This document shows, in pieces, positions 24,883 to 33,284 of a DNA stretch of 64,000 bases. The notes under the pieces are model-generated. The model did not search any database. It was not told where the DNA came from and saw nothing but the letters and a program-made list of their open reading frames with translations. Source of the DNA: Nocardia brasiliensis NBRC 14402 (GTDB lineage Bacteria; Actinomycetota; Actinomycetes; Mycobacteriales; Mycobacteriaceae); NCBI RefSeq assembly GCF_000308475.2, contig NZ_BAFT02000060.1:161167-225166 (forward strand), in the 5' to 3' direction. The first letter of the stretch is position 1; the number at the start of each line of letters is the position of its first letter. Both the position numbers and the translations under genes were made by a program.

Positions 24883-26397
24883 ATGGCATCGAACGATCAG
24901 GTGAGCACGGCGTCCCCGAATGTTCTCATCGTCGGCACCGGATTCGCCGGTGTCGCGATGGCGATCAAACTACTGGAGGCGGGCGAGCGCGATTTCGTCA
25001 TCCTCGAGAAGGCCGACGGCGTGGGCGGGGTATGGCGCGAGAACACCTATCCCGGCTGCGGTTGCGACATCATGTCGATGATGTACTCGTATTCCTTTGC
25101 ACCGCATACCGGTTGGAGCCGAATGTATGCTCCGCAACCGGAGATCCTGGACTACATCAAACGAGTCGTCAAAGACTACGGGATCGAGCCCTATATCCGT
25201 TTCCGCTCCGAGGCGGTGTCCTATGAATTCGACGCCGCCGCGGACCGATGGGTGGTCCGCACCGCCGACGGCGAGGAGTATCGGCCCCGGGCCGTCGTCG
25301 CCGCGCACGGCGCGCTGCACGTGCCGAACATCCCGGAGTTCAAGGGGCGAGAGAACTTCACCGGGCCGGTCTTCCATTCCGCGCAATGGGATCACTCGGT
25401 GGACTTGACCGGCAAGCGGGTCGCGGTGATCGGCACCGGCTCCAGCGGCGTGCAGCTGGCGCCCCAGATCGCCGATAGCGCAGCCCATGTCGAGGTGTTC
25501 CAGCGCTCCGCGCACTGGGTGATGCCGAAGATGGACCGTCCGGTCAGCAACGTCGAACAGCGCATGTTCCAGGCTTTCCCCGGCCTGATGAAGATCTACC
25601 GCAATTTCGCCTTCTGGCTGCACGAGGCGCCGGTCTACGGCTACTTCCACCCCCGCTGGAACTTTCTGCTGAAGTTCGTGGCGCTGCACCATCTGAAGAA
25701 GCAGGTGCCCGACCCCGAGCTGCGCGCCCGGCTCACGCCCACGCACACCTTCGGCTGCAAGCGAATCCTGTTCTCCAGCGACTTCTTTCCGGCCCTGCAA
25801 CGACCCGATGTGAGCCTGGTGACCGCCGGCATCGAGGAATTCACCGAGGCCGGGATCCGCACCGCCGACGGCGTACTGCACGAGGCGGATGTGATCGTGC
25901 TCGGCACCGGGTTCGCCACCGACAACCGCTGCGCGACCGAACACATCGTCGGTCGCGACGGGCTCACCATTCAGGACGCGTGGCGCGACGGTATGCAGGC
26001 CTACCTCGGCATGACCGTGGCGGGCTTCCCGAACTTCTTCATGATCATGGGCCCGAATTCCGGTGGCGGCGCCCAGTCGATCGTGTTCCTCATCGAGGCG
26101 CAGGTCCGCTACATCGTGCAGTGCCTGCGGCTGATGCAGCGCCAGGGCGCCACCCGGATCGAGGTGAGCGGCGCGAAGCAGGACGAGTTCAACACCTGGT
26201 TGCACGGCAAACTCGACCGGTCCGTGTGGGTGTCCGGCGGTTGTCACAGCTGGTTTCTCGACCACACCGGCCACAACCGCCAGTCCTGGGCGGGCACCGG
26301 CACGAGCTACTGGCGCGCGACGCGCAAGCCCGAACCGGCGGCTTTCGAGTTCGCCACCGCGGCCAGGGCCGACCTGGGTACGGCTGCGGCCGGGTAG
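24883..26397 (+). CDS. Flavin-containing monooxygenase, Baeyer-Villiger type
   Basis: A 504-residue class B flavoprotein monooxygenase. It has an FAD Rossmann GTGFAG (18-23), GVGGVWRENTYPGCGCD, the BVMO fingerprint FTGPVFHSAQWD (FxGxxxHxxxW[P/D]), a second Rossmann motif VIGTGSSGVQ for NADPH, and ATD/GTGFATDN near the C-terminal third. Such enzymes insert oxygen next to ketones to give esters or lactones. AAAGGTG precedes the ATG by about 5 nt. It sits beside the PKS-associated regulator genes and could tailor a ketone made by that pathway. An independent steroid or ketone catabolic role is equally possible. Confidence 0.9.
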   Translation: MASNDQVSTASPNVLIVGTGFAGVAMAIKLLEAGERDFVILEKADGVGGVWRENTYPGCGCDIMSMMYSYSFAPHTGWSRMYAPQPEILDYIKRVVKDYGIEPYIRFRSEAVSYEFDAAADRWVVRTADGEEYRPRAVVAAHGALHVPNIPEFKGRENFTGPVFHSAQWDHSVDLTGKRVAVIGTGSSGVQLAPQIADSAAHVEVFQRSAHWVMPKMDRPVSNVEQRMFQAFPGLMKIYRNFAFWLHEAPVYGYFHPRWNFLLKFVALHHLKKQVPDPELRARLTPTHTFGCKRILFSSDFFPALQRPDVSLVTAGIEEFTEAGIRTADGVLHEADVIVLGTGFATDNRCATEHIVGRDGLTIQDAWRDGMQAYLGMTVAGFPNFFMIMGPNSGGGAQSIVFLIEAQVRYIVQCLRLMQRQGATRIEVSGAKQDEFNTWLHGKLDRSVWVSGGCHSWFLDHTGHNRQSWAGTGTSYWRATRKPEPAAFEFATAARADLGTAAAG

Positions 26398-26407
26398 CGA
26401 ATACGTC

Positions 26408-26440
26408 TGGGCTCCCGGGGATATCGTCCCCGGGAGCCCA
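26408..26440. terminator. Bidirectional intrinsic terminator
   Basis: TGGGCTCCCGGGGA (26408-26421) and its exact complement (26427-26440) form a 14-bp GC-rich stem with a 5-nt loop. It lies between the convergent monooxygenase and LGFP-protein genes and is well placed to end both transcripts. Confidence 0.75.
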
Positions 26441-26454
26441 TGGCGTGCCTGCAA

Positions 26455-27432
26455 TCAGGGATTGCGCGTGGTGCCCATGCGGGTGTGCGCTTCCTCCGGG
26501 GTGGCGACATGCGATCCACCACGGGGACGCGCCGCGGCCGCAGTGCCCGCCGCCACCGGGGTGCCCCGGCCCCGCCCGGACGCGCTGTGGTTGGATCCGC
26601 CGCGGCCCACCATGGCCGCGAGCGCACCCGCGATGGCCGCGATCACCAGACCGATCGGCAGCGCCCACCACTTCGCGTTCGAACTCGAGCCCGAATCGGA
26701 GTCGGACTTGGCTTCGGTCGCCGGCTCCGGATTACCGCCGGACACCACCGAACCGGGGGGCGCACCGGGCGCGGACACATCCAGTCCGCTCAACTGACCC
26801 GCGATCTCCGGCGGCACGGTGGTGAAACCGTCGGCCTTGCTCCAGCGGATCTGCACCGGATTGCCGTTCTGGCCGCTGAAGGTCTGGGTGTAGACGCCGT
26901 CGGCCACCGTGGTGTCGGAGGTCGGGCTACCCAGCGGACCGTCGGTCGCCTTCAGATGTGACCACGCGGTGCGGATCGGGCCGCGCACCAGCCACGCGCC
27001 GTTCTGCGGGCTCCACTGGATGGTCGCGCCGTCCGCGGCGGAGAATTCGCTGTAGCGCGCGGTGCCCGCGACCGGCGCGTCGGACTCGTCGTTCACCGGG
27101 TAACCGATATCGGTGCTCGCACCGCCGAGCGCGAGATACTTGTCCAAGATCGCGCCGTACATCACCTTCGCGCCGGTTTCCGGCGAGTAGACGATCTTTC
27201 CGCCGCGATAATCCTGTGCGGCCCCGTCCGGCCCGAAAGCGTAGACGGCACCGACCTTTTCCCCGAGCGGCGTAGACGCGCCGCCCTTCTCGTCGTAGTG
27301 CGCGGTGATCGCGGCGTCCGCGTCGGCCGGTTGCGCACCGGCGCTCGGGCTCAGCAGCACACCGGCGCCGAATGTCGCGATCAATCCGCCGGCGAACGCG
27401 ACGGCGGATAGGGATTTCTTCAAGCTCTTCAT
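26455..27432 (-). CDS. LGFP-repeat envelope protein with signal peptide and C-terminal anchor
   Basis: A 325-residue exported protein. It has an N-terminal signal (MKSLKKSLSAVAFAGGLIATFGAGVLLSP, cleavage after SAGA-Q), then LGFP-type repeats, recognisable by ALGGASTDIGYPVNDES, SEFSAADGATIQWSPQ and TDGPLGSPTSD (about 45-200). A Pro/Ser linker is followed by a transmembrane helix (WALPIGLVIAAIAGALAAMVG, about 260-280) and a short basic, Gly/Ala-rich tail. LGFP repeats occur in mycolata cell-wall proteins and are thought to tether them to the wall. GAGGAG lies 7 nt before the ATG. The domain order implies an extracytoplasmic repeat domain held at the membrane. Confidence 0.85.
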   Translation of the reverse strand: MKSLKKSLSAVAFAGGLIATFGAGVLLSPSAGAQPADADAAITAHYDEKGGASTPLGEKVGAVYAFGPDGAAQDYRGGKIVYSPETGAKVMYGAILDKYLALGGASTDIGYPVNDESDAPVAGTARYSEFSAADGATIQWSPQNGAWLVRGPIRTAWSHLKATDGPLGSPTSDTTVADGVYTQTFSGQNGNPVQIRWSKADGFTTVPPEIAGQLSGLDVSAPGAPPGSVVSGGNPEPATEAKSDSDSGSSSNAKWWALPIGLVIAAIAGALAAMVGRGGSNHSASGRGRGTPVAAGTAAAARPRGGSHVATPEEAHTRMGTTRNP

Positions 27433-27493
27433 CGAAAGACTCCTCACAAGGGGCGACAGGGCTAGCACTTGCAGGCAATCTCGAAGCTGTCGG

Positions 27494-27754
27494 TCAGCGA
27501 ACTTCGCCGGCCTTCGGTTTGGTGGCCACGCCGATGATCGCGGACAGCACGGCGCCCACCACACCACCGCCGGCGACCTGGGCGAGGATCTGCCCGAAGT
27601 CCAGCCCGCTACCCGTCGCGGCCTGGATGATCCCGCCGGTGACGCCGCCACCGACCGCACCCGCCGCACCGTTCACCAAGGGTCCGAGCGGGTTCTTCGA
27701 ACCACCGATCCCGCCACCGACCACCCCGCCCAGTAATCCCAGAAGCCATTCCAT
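27494..27754 (-). CDS. Small glycine-rich membrane protein
   Basis: An 86-residue protein with Gly-zipper hydrophobic stretches (WLLGLLGGVVGGGIGG at 3-18 and VAGGGVVGAVLSAIIGVA near the C-terminus). The ATG at 27754 has AGGAGG 6 nt upstream. It lies 61 bp before the LGFP-protein gene and may be co-transcribed with it. It resembles small Gly-rich proteins common in Nocardia and mycobacteria; function unknown. Confidence 0.7.
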   Translation of the reverse strand: MEWLLGLLGGVVGGGIGGSKNPLGPLVNGAAGAVGGGVTGGIIQAATGSGLDFGQILAQVAGGGVVGAVLSAIIGVATKPKAGEVR

Positions 27755-28125
27755 GGGTTTCCTCCTTCGCAATGCCACGGATGTTGCGTACATCGAGACA
27801 AACAGCTGTTGTGGAAATCATCGAGTCTGGCGTCAAGACCCCATAGTGCCCCTTCGATCTACCCGGCATGATCGATTTCAATCGCAACCAGGTATTTACG
27901 CGGAAAATGCCGTCGTATGCGGCGGGAATGCGTGGCTGCCGCCGAGCGGACGAGAACCCGCAGGTAGGGGCATATCAACCGGCCACCGTTGCGGCCTGTC
28001 CCGGTGGTGCCCGAGGCAGTTTCGGTGGCACTTAACTCGTTTACAGAAACGCTAACATTTCTGGTCCGAATCGATTGCGCGCCATAAACTCTCAGACCCG
28101 ACGGGTATTCGAGGGAAAGCAGCCG
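27755..28125. other. 371-bp divergent promoter region
   Basis: It separates the small Gly-rich gene (minus) from the Pro-rich gene (plus). It is partly AT-rich, especially 27,850-27,900 and 28,030-28,080. CAGAAA (28044-28049) and TTTCTG (28058-28063) form a dyad about 60 bp upstream of the plus-strand start. No frame is supported. Confidence 0.4.
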
Positions 28126-28569
28126 ATGGGTAGACACCGCGCACCACGAAAGTCCGAAGTCACGATGCAGTTCGCGGTGGTCTCGACCGCCGCCGTGCTC
28201 ACCGCGCTGGTCTGCACCCACCGCGACGGACCGCCGGCCGGTCGCTCCGCGTCGAGCCAGGACCACACGACCTCGGGCCTGTCCGGGCGTCCCCTCGTGC
28301 CACCGCCGGTCAGTGGGCCGGAAGCCGTACCGGAGCCGCCGATCTACCAGGCCCCACCCGCGCCGGTCGAACCGCCCGTCTCCCCCTGGACTCCGCCCGC
28401 GGCAACCCCGCAGGCAGCCGAACCCGAGGCTCCGGCACCGCGCGATGTCGTCGGCGGTATGACGGCGGCCTGGGTCGCCGGCACCCAGCAGGGCTACGAC
28501 TGTCTCACCAGGATCGAACAGCACATCGCCGCGCACGTGCGTTCGGTAGTGGACCAGCGCCCGGTGTGA
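28126..28569 (+). CDS. Proline-rich exported or membrane-anchored protein
   Basis: A 147-residue protein: basic N-terminus (MGRHRAPRKSE), one hydrophobic helix (FAVVSTAAVLTALVC, about 15-30), a Pro-rich linker (about 50-115) and a short C-terminal region (GMTAAWVAGTQQGYDCLTRIEQHIAAHV). This suggests a membrane anchor with an extracytoplasmic Pro-rich stalk. The start is the ATG following GAGGGA, with somewhat long spacing; 28075 is an alternative. No family recognised. Confidence 0.6.
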   Translation: MGRHRAPRKSEVTMQFAVVSTAAVLTALVCTHRDGPPAGRSASSQDHTTSGLSGRPLVPPPVSGPEAVPEPPIYQAPPAPVEPPVSPWTPPAATPQAAEPEAPAPRDVVGGMTAAWVAGTQQGYDCLTRIEQHIAAHVRSVVDQRPV

Positions 28570-28640
28570 TACTCCAGTTCGAGGCACCGTAGTACTGCGG
28601 TGCAATGTGGCTGCGGGCCTTGGGTTTCTACGGTCGGGTC

Positions 28641-29768
28641 ATGTGGTTTCGAGCTTTCGCCCTCCCGATATGCACCGTGTCGGTGCTGCTGTCCGCCTGC
28701 ACGACGGCCGCGGTCGCGCCGACGTCCGCGCCCGCACTCGCCGTCGCCGGCGCGGACCGCGTGCGCGACGACCTCGACGCGATGATCGGTTCCGGCGCGG
28801 TCGGCGCCGTGGCCACGCTCACCGACAACGACGTCAGCACGGTCGTCACCGCCGGTGTCGCGGATATCGCCGCGAAGTCTGCGATCGGCACCGATCGTCC
28901 GCAGTACGTCCGGGTCGGCAGCATCACCAAGACGTTCACCGCCGCGATCGTGTTGCAACTGGTCGCCGAACACCGTGTCGACCTCGATCAGCCGATCGAG
29001 ACATATCTGCCGGGATCGGTCGCCGGGGACGGCATCGATGGACGCGCCATAACCGTCCGCCAGGTTCTCGGCCACCGTAGCGGACTGCCGCAGCCGGCCG
29101 AATCCCCCGACATCAACGAGTACACGGTGGCACGTGACGGCCGCACCTTCACTCCCGCGCAACAGATCGCCCTGGCCTTGGCCCATCCCGCGCGGTTCGC
29201 ACCGGGGACCCGATTCGAATACACCAACACCAATTACATCGTCGCCGGAATGCTCATCGAAGCGGTGACCGGACACCGCTACGCCGACGAACTGCGCGAC
29301 CGGGTCCTGACGCCACTGGGCATGTCGGATACGTATATGCCGGCGACCGGCGAAACCGGTTTGCGCGACCCACATCCGAACGGCTACGCCACGATCGACG
29401 GCGTCGTCACCGACACCACCCGCGTGGAACCGTCGGCGTTGTGGACGTCGGGCGCGCTGGTCAGCACCGGCGCCGACCTGAACCGCTTCTACACCGCGCT
29501 GCTGACCGGAGCGGTGGTGCCGCCGGCACTGCTGCCGCAGATGCTCGACGGCACGGACATGGGTTACGGCGACGGCATGTCCTACGGTCTCGGTGTCGGC
29601 TACACCCAACTCCCCTGCGGCACACAGTATGTGGGCCACGTCGGCGGCATAGCAGGCTTCTCGACCATCGCCGGCGCCACCACCGCCCGGGCGATCACCA
29701 TCGCCTACACCGGCACCCCCGCCCCCGTCGGCATCCGCGCTCTACTCACCCACGCGCTGTGCGAGTGA
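28641..29768 (+). CDS. Class C beta-lactamase-fold serine hydrolase lipoprotein
   Basis: A 375-residue exported hydrolase of the D-Ala-D-Ala carboxypeptidase/class C beta-lactamase fold. The signal ends in a lipobox LLSAC (Cys20). Catalytic motifs are SITK (Ser94, Lys97), YTN (194-196) and HVG (333-335, replacing KTG). Such proteins act on peptidoglycan peptides or esters. An upstream in-frame ATG at 28605 is possible, but 28641 gives the cleanest lipoprotein signal. It converges on the SIS gene with an 8-bp gap. Confidence 0.87.
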   Translation: MWFRAFALPICTVSVLLSACTTAAVAPTSAPALAVAGADRVRDDLDAMIGSGAVGAVATLTDNDVSTVVTAGVADIAAKSAIGTDRPQYVRVGSITKTFTAAIVLQLVAEHRVDLDQPIETYLPGSVAGDGIDGRAITVRQVLGHRSGLPQPAESPDINEYTVARDGRTFTPAQQIALALAHPARFAPGTRFEYTNTNYIVAGMLIEAVTGHRYADELRDRVLTPLGMSDTYMPATGETGLRDPHPNGYATIDGVVTDTTRVEPSALWTSGALVSTGADLNRFYTALLTGAVVPPALLPQMLDGTDMGYGDGMSYGLGVGYTQLPCGTQYVGHVGGIAGFSTIAGATTARAITIAYTGTPAPVGIRALLTHALCE

Positions 29769-29776
29769 GCGGCGAC

Positions 29777-30826
29777 TCAGAGGGTTTCGGTTACCTTCTT
29801 CAGGCCGCGGGGGCGGTCCGGGTCGCCGCCGCGGGCGATCGCGAGGTGCAGCGCGAGCTGTTGCAGCGGCAGGATTTCCACGAGCGGGGACAGGGGTTCG
29901 GGGATCCCGGTCGGGAGGGTGACGCCGCCGGACAGCCCCGCCAGCGCGTCGGCCGTGCCGACACCGAATACGTCGGCGCGCAGCTCGGCGAGCCGGGACA
30001 GCACGGGCAGCATCGCGCGTCCGCCCACGCCGTCCGGCACGATCGCCAGCACCGGCACCGACGGATCGACGGTGGCCAGCGGGCCGTGCAACAGATCCGC
30101 GCCGGAGAAGGCCTGCGCCGAAAGATACGACGTCTCCATCAGTTTCAGCGCCGCCTCGCGCGCGGTCGGATAGGAGTACCCGCGCGCGGAGGTGATGAGA
30201 CGCTGGGCGAACCGGTAGCGCTGGGCCACCCCGGCCAGGGACGCACCGGAATCGAGCACCCGGCTGCCCAGGCCGGGCAACTCGGCGGTGCCCGCGCCGT
30301 CGCCGCCCCGCGCGTAGTCGAGCAGCAGATACAGCGCGAGCAGTTCCGCGGTGTAGGACTTGGTCGCCGCGACCGCGCGTTCCGGGCCGGCCAGCACGTC
30401 GACGTGGATCTCGGCGGCAGCGGCCAGCGCGGAGGCCGGGTTGTTGGTGAGCGCCACGGTCAACGCGCCCTGGCGCCGGGCGACCTCCACCGACTGCACC
30501 AGATCGGGTGAGCCGCCGGACTGGCTCACCGCGACGAACAGCACGTCACGCAGGTCCGGGGCGCTGTCGTAGATCGTCATGGTGGACGGCGAGACCAAAC
30601 CCGCGGGCAGCGCGTGCTGAATTTCCACCAGGTACTTGCCGTACAGCGCGGCGTGATCGCTCGTGCCGCGCGCGACGAACAGCACGAATCGTGGCTGATA
30701 CTGTGCGATTCGGGCGGCCGCACGCCGGATGGCGTCGGTGCCCTCGGTGAGCAGCCGCTGCCACGCCGCGGGTTGTTCGGCAATCTCGCTCGCCATCAGG
30801 GCGCCGGGATTGTCCTGGTCGGTCAT
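29777..30826 (-). CDS. Double-SIS sugar-phosphate isomerase/deaminase (AgaS/GlmS-isomerase-like)
   Basis: A 349-residue protein with two SIS domains (about 45-180 and 205-335). Motifs are ARGTSDHAALYGKYL, VSQSGGSPD, AATKSYT, REAALKLMET and GADLLHGPLA, as in the isomerase half of GlmS and in glucosamine-6-phosphate deaminase-type SIS proteins. GAGGAG precedes the ATG. It is the last gene of the MFS-kinase-SIS operon, 22 bp after the kinase stop. A role converting an amino-sugar phosphate toward fructose-6-phosphate fits the context. Confidence 0.88.
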   Translation of the reverse strand: MTDQDNPGALMASEIAEQPAAWQRLLTEGTDAIRRAAARIAQYQPRFVLFVARGTSDHAALYGKYLVEIQHALPAGLVSPSTMTIYDSAPDLRDVLFVAVSQSGGSPDLVQSVEVARRQGALTVALTNNPASALAAAAEIHVDVLAGPERAVAATKSYTAELLALYLLLDYARGGDGAGTAELPGLGSRVLDSGASLAGVAQRYRFAQRLITSARGYSYPTAREAALKLMETSYLSAQAFSGADLLHGPLATVDPSVPVLAIVPDGVGGRAMLPVLSRLAELRADVFGVGTADALAGLSGGVTLPTGIPEPLSPLVEILPLQQLALHLAIARGGDPDRPRGLKKVTETL

Positions 30827-30848
30827 GTCACTCCTCGAAGTAGAAGGC

Positions 30849-31751
30849 TTATCCGGACAGGGCCGCCGCGCTGCGGTCCGGCAGCTGCCGCGCCAGTCGC
30901 ACCGCGCCGTGCACCGGGTCGACGTCGAGCACGCGCACGTCGTCGAGTCCGCGCCCGGCGAGCGCGCGCCGTAACTCGGCTTGCAGCAGCGGCTGGTGCA
31001 CCGCGAGCCCGCCGGCCACGATCACCGGCCCGGGGTAGGACAGTCGGTCGGCGACGGTGCCGACCAGGTCGGTCAGATCGGCGACGGCCGCGGCCAGGAT
31101 CTCCCGGCCGACCGGGTCGCCGGTCGCCGCCATCTCGATGACCACGCGGGCGCGCCGAGCCCAGTATCTGCGGTCGGTGTGGTCGTAGAAATGGTCGAGC
31201 AGTTGTTCGGTCGAGCGCAGCCCGCATTCGGCGGCCAGCGCCCGGCCCAGCGGGTCGGCGGGCTCGCCGCGGTCCACCGCCGCGAGGGCCCGGCACACCG
31301 CCTCGCGCGCCACCCAGTAGCCGCTGCCCTGATCGCCCAGCAGGTAGCCCCAGCCGCCCGCGCGCGCGGTCCGGCCCGCGTGCCTGCCCCACGCCACCGA
31401 GCCGGTGCCCGAGATGAGCGCGATGCCCTCGTCGAGCCCCGCGGCCGCGAGGACCAGCTCACTGTCGTGCACCACTCGAATCATCGCATCGGGCAGGCGT
31501 TGCGCGAGCAGATCCTGCAGGCGCGCGCGACCCTCCGGGGTGTCGGCGCCCGCCGCGCCCGCGCACACGGCCCGGACCCCGTCGCCGCCGACGCGTTCGA
31601 GGATCAGATCGAGCTGGTGGCCGGCCGCGTCCGCGCCGACCGAGGCCACGTTGGCGCTGCCCGCCCGCGCCTGGGCGACCACGACCCCGTCCTCGGCCCG
31701 CACGGCCATCGTTTTCGAGCCGCCGATGTCCAGGCCCAATACCGCGGTCAT
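30849..31751 (-). CDS. BadF/BadG-type N-acetylglucosamine kinase family protein
   Basis: A 300-residue ASKHA-fold kinase. It has the phosphate-1 motif GLDIGGSKTMAV at the N-terminus, ALISGTGSVAWGR (about 110-122), and the GGWGYLLGDQGSGYW stretch that is typical of GlcNAc kinases of this family. An adenosine-type motif IVAGGLAV is near the C-terminus. The start overlaps the transporter stop (ATGA). It would phosphorylate the sugar imported by the adjacent porter, with GlcNAc or glucosamine the best guesses. Confidence 0.9.
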   Translation of the reverse strand: MTAVLGLDIGGSKTMAVRAEDGVVVAQARAGSANVASVGADAAGHQLDLILERVGGDGVRAVCAGAAGADTPEGRARLQDLLAQRLPDAMIRVVHDSELVLAAAGLDEGIALISGTGSVAWGRHAGRTARAGGWGYLLGDQGSGYWVAREAVCRALAAVDRGEPADPLGRALAAECGLRSTEQLLDHFYDHTDRRYWARRARVVIEMAATGDPVGREILAAAVADLTDLVGTVADRLSYPGPVIVAGGLAVHQPLLQAELRRALAGRGLDDVRVLDVDPVHGAVRLARQLPDRSAAALSG

Positions 31752-33163
31752 GCGCGCACGTCCTGATCCCGCGCGACTGTGCGCCCGTCCGCGGGCCAGC
31801 GGCCGCCGTTGGCCCAGTAGTACTGAATCTCTTCGAGCTGGCGGCCCTTGGTCTCCGGCGCCAGCCGGTACACGAACCCGAAACCGACGATCGCGAGCGC
31901 GCCGAACACCGCGAAAGTTCCTGCGCCGCCCAGGGATTCGAGCATGGTCAGGAACGCACCCGCCACGATCGCGTTCGCGACCAGATCGGAGGTGAGCATC
32001 GCGCTCGACCCGGTCGAGCGCAGCCGCGCCGGGAAGCTTTCGCCCGCATACACCCACACCAGCGCCCCGAATCCGAAGGTGAAACCGACGGTGAACAAAA
32101 GCACGCCGAGGAACCCGAGCACGGTCAGCACCCCGCCGAAATCGGAGCCGGCCACGAATACCGCGATGAGCAGCGCGTTGGCCGCGATCATCATGCCGAT
32201 CCCGGACAGCAGAATCGGCCTGCGACCCAGCCGATCGACCAGCACCAGCGCGACCAGCACCGCCGCCAACGCGGCCACCTGCACCAGTGCGGGCAGCACG
32301 AGCAGGGCGAAGTGTCCGCGGAATCCCATCGCCTCGAACAGCCGGGGGCTGTAGTAGACGATCGCGTTGATGCCGGTGATCTGGATGAAGAAGCCGAGCC
32401 CCACCACGAAAACCGTGGCCCGCAGATACGGCTTGCGCAGCATCTCCCGCAGCGCGCCGCCGGATTCCTCGCGCAGCCCGTGCTCGATCTCGGCGAGCTG
32501 GGCGTCGGTGTCGAGGTCCGGCTCGACGCGGCGCAACACCTGACGAGCCTGCTCGATCCGGCCCTTCATCACATACCAGCGCGCGGTATCGGGCAGCCGC
32601 AGCAGCAAGACGGTGGTGAGCACGGCGGGCACCGCCGCCAGACCGAGCATCCAGCGCCAGCTCTGCGTACCGGCCAGCAGATACGCCGCGAGATACCCGA
32701 TGATGATGCCGATCACCGTGGCGACCTGGTACGCCACCAGCAGCGCGCCGCGCACCCTGGTCGGCGCGGACTCCGCGACGAACACCGGCACCACGACCAC
32801 GGAAATACCGATCGTGATGCCCAGCGCGAGTCGCGCCGCCATCAGCATCGGCAACGCCGTCGAGCACGCGGCCAGCACCGCGAACGCGCCGTAGGTCGCG
32901 GCGACGAGCACCATCGACTTCTTGCGGCCGATCCGGTTCGCGAGCACGCCGCCCCCGATCGCGCCCGCGATCTCACCGATCACCACGGCCGTGGTGAGCA
33001 GTTCCTGCTGCCGGGTGGTCAACCCGAACTCGTCGGTGATGAACAGCAACGCGCCCGCGATGTTGGACAGGTCGTAGCCGTAGATCACCCCGACGCTGGC
33101 GGCGGCTACGCCGACCAGCACCCCCAACCGGGACGACGCCCGCAGCTCGGCCACGAACCCCAT
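31748..33163 (-). CDS. MFS sugar porter
   Basis: A 471-residue, 12-helix sugar porter. Family signatures are IGRKKS after helix 2, LGRRPI in the second half and APETKGRQLEEI near the C-terminus. The ATG at 33163 has GAGAGG 9 nt upstream. It is first in the amino-sugar operon, overlapped by the kinase, and divergent from a GntR regulator through a 121-bp region with two palindromic boxes. Likely a proton-coupled importer of a (N-acetyl)amino sugar. Confidence 0.92.
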   Translation of the reverse strand: MGFVAELRASSRLGVLVGVAAASVGVIYGYDLSNIAGALLFITDEFGLTTRQQELLTTAVVIGEIAGAIGGGVLANRIGRKKSMVLVAATYGAFAVLAACSTALPMLMAARLALGITIGISVVVVPVFVAESAPTRVRGALLVAYQVATVIGIIIGYLAAYLLAGTQSWRWMLGLAAVPAVLTTVLLLRLPDTARWYVMKGRIEQARQVLRRVEPDLDTDAQLAEIEHGLREESGGALREMLRKPYLRATVFVVGLGFFIQITGINAIVYYSPRLFEAMGFRGHFALLVLPALVQVAALAAVLVALVLVDRLGRRPILLSGIGMMIAANALLIAVFVAGSDFGGVLTVLGFLGVLLFTVGFTFGFGALVWVYAGESFPARLRSTGSSAMLTSDLVANAIVAGAFLTMLESLGGAGTFAVFGALAIVGFGFVYRLAPETKGRQLEEIQYYWANGGRWPADGRTVARDQDVRA

Positions 33164-33196
33164 GTTTCTTCGCCTCTCACCGTTGATCAGGGAAGT

Positions 33197-33214
33197 AATT
33201 GGTGTACACCAATT
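33197..33214. promoter_or_regulatory. Perfect 18-bp palindromic GntR operator candidate
   Basis: AATTGGTGTACACCAATT is a perfect palindrome 34 bp upstream of the porter start. Its TGGT-N4-ACCA core is like the DasR/NagR-type sites (TGGTCTAGACCA) of HutC-subfamily GntR regulators. Binding by the divergent GntR protein is inferred. Confidence 0.75.
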
Positions 33215-33226
33215 TGCCGGTGACGA

Positions 33227-33244
33227 GATTGGCATACACCAATT
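33227..33244. promoter_or_regulatory. Second GntR operator candidate
   Basis: GATTGGCATACACCAATT is an imperfect copy of the 33197-33214 palindrome. The centres are exactly 30 bp apart (about three helical turns), which would place two dimers on one DNA face. It lies 41 bp before the GntR start, suggesting autoregulation. Confidence 0.7.
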
Positions 33245-33284
33245 CCGGCGTCAACTCCGGGGGCGGCGCGGTAGGTTCGGCGGC

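Noticed and set aside
31752..32867. Upstream extension of the sugar kinase into the porter gene
   Set aside because: Out of frame with a clear 12-helix porter; ATG 31751 overlaps the porter stop in the usual ATGA fashion.
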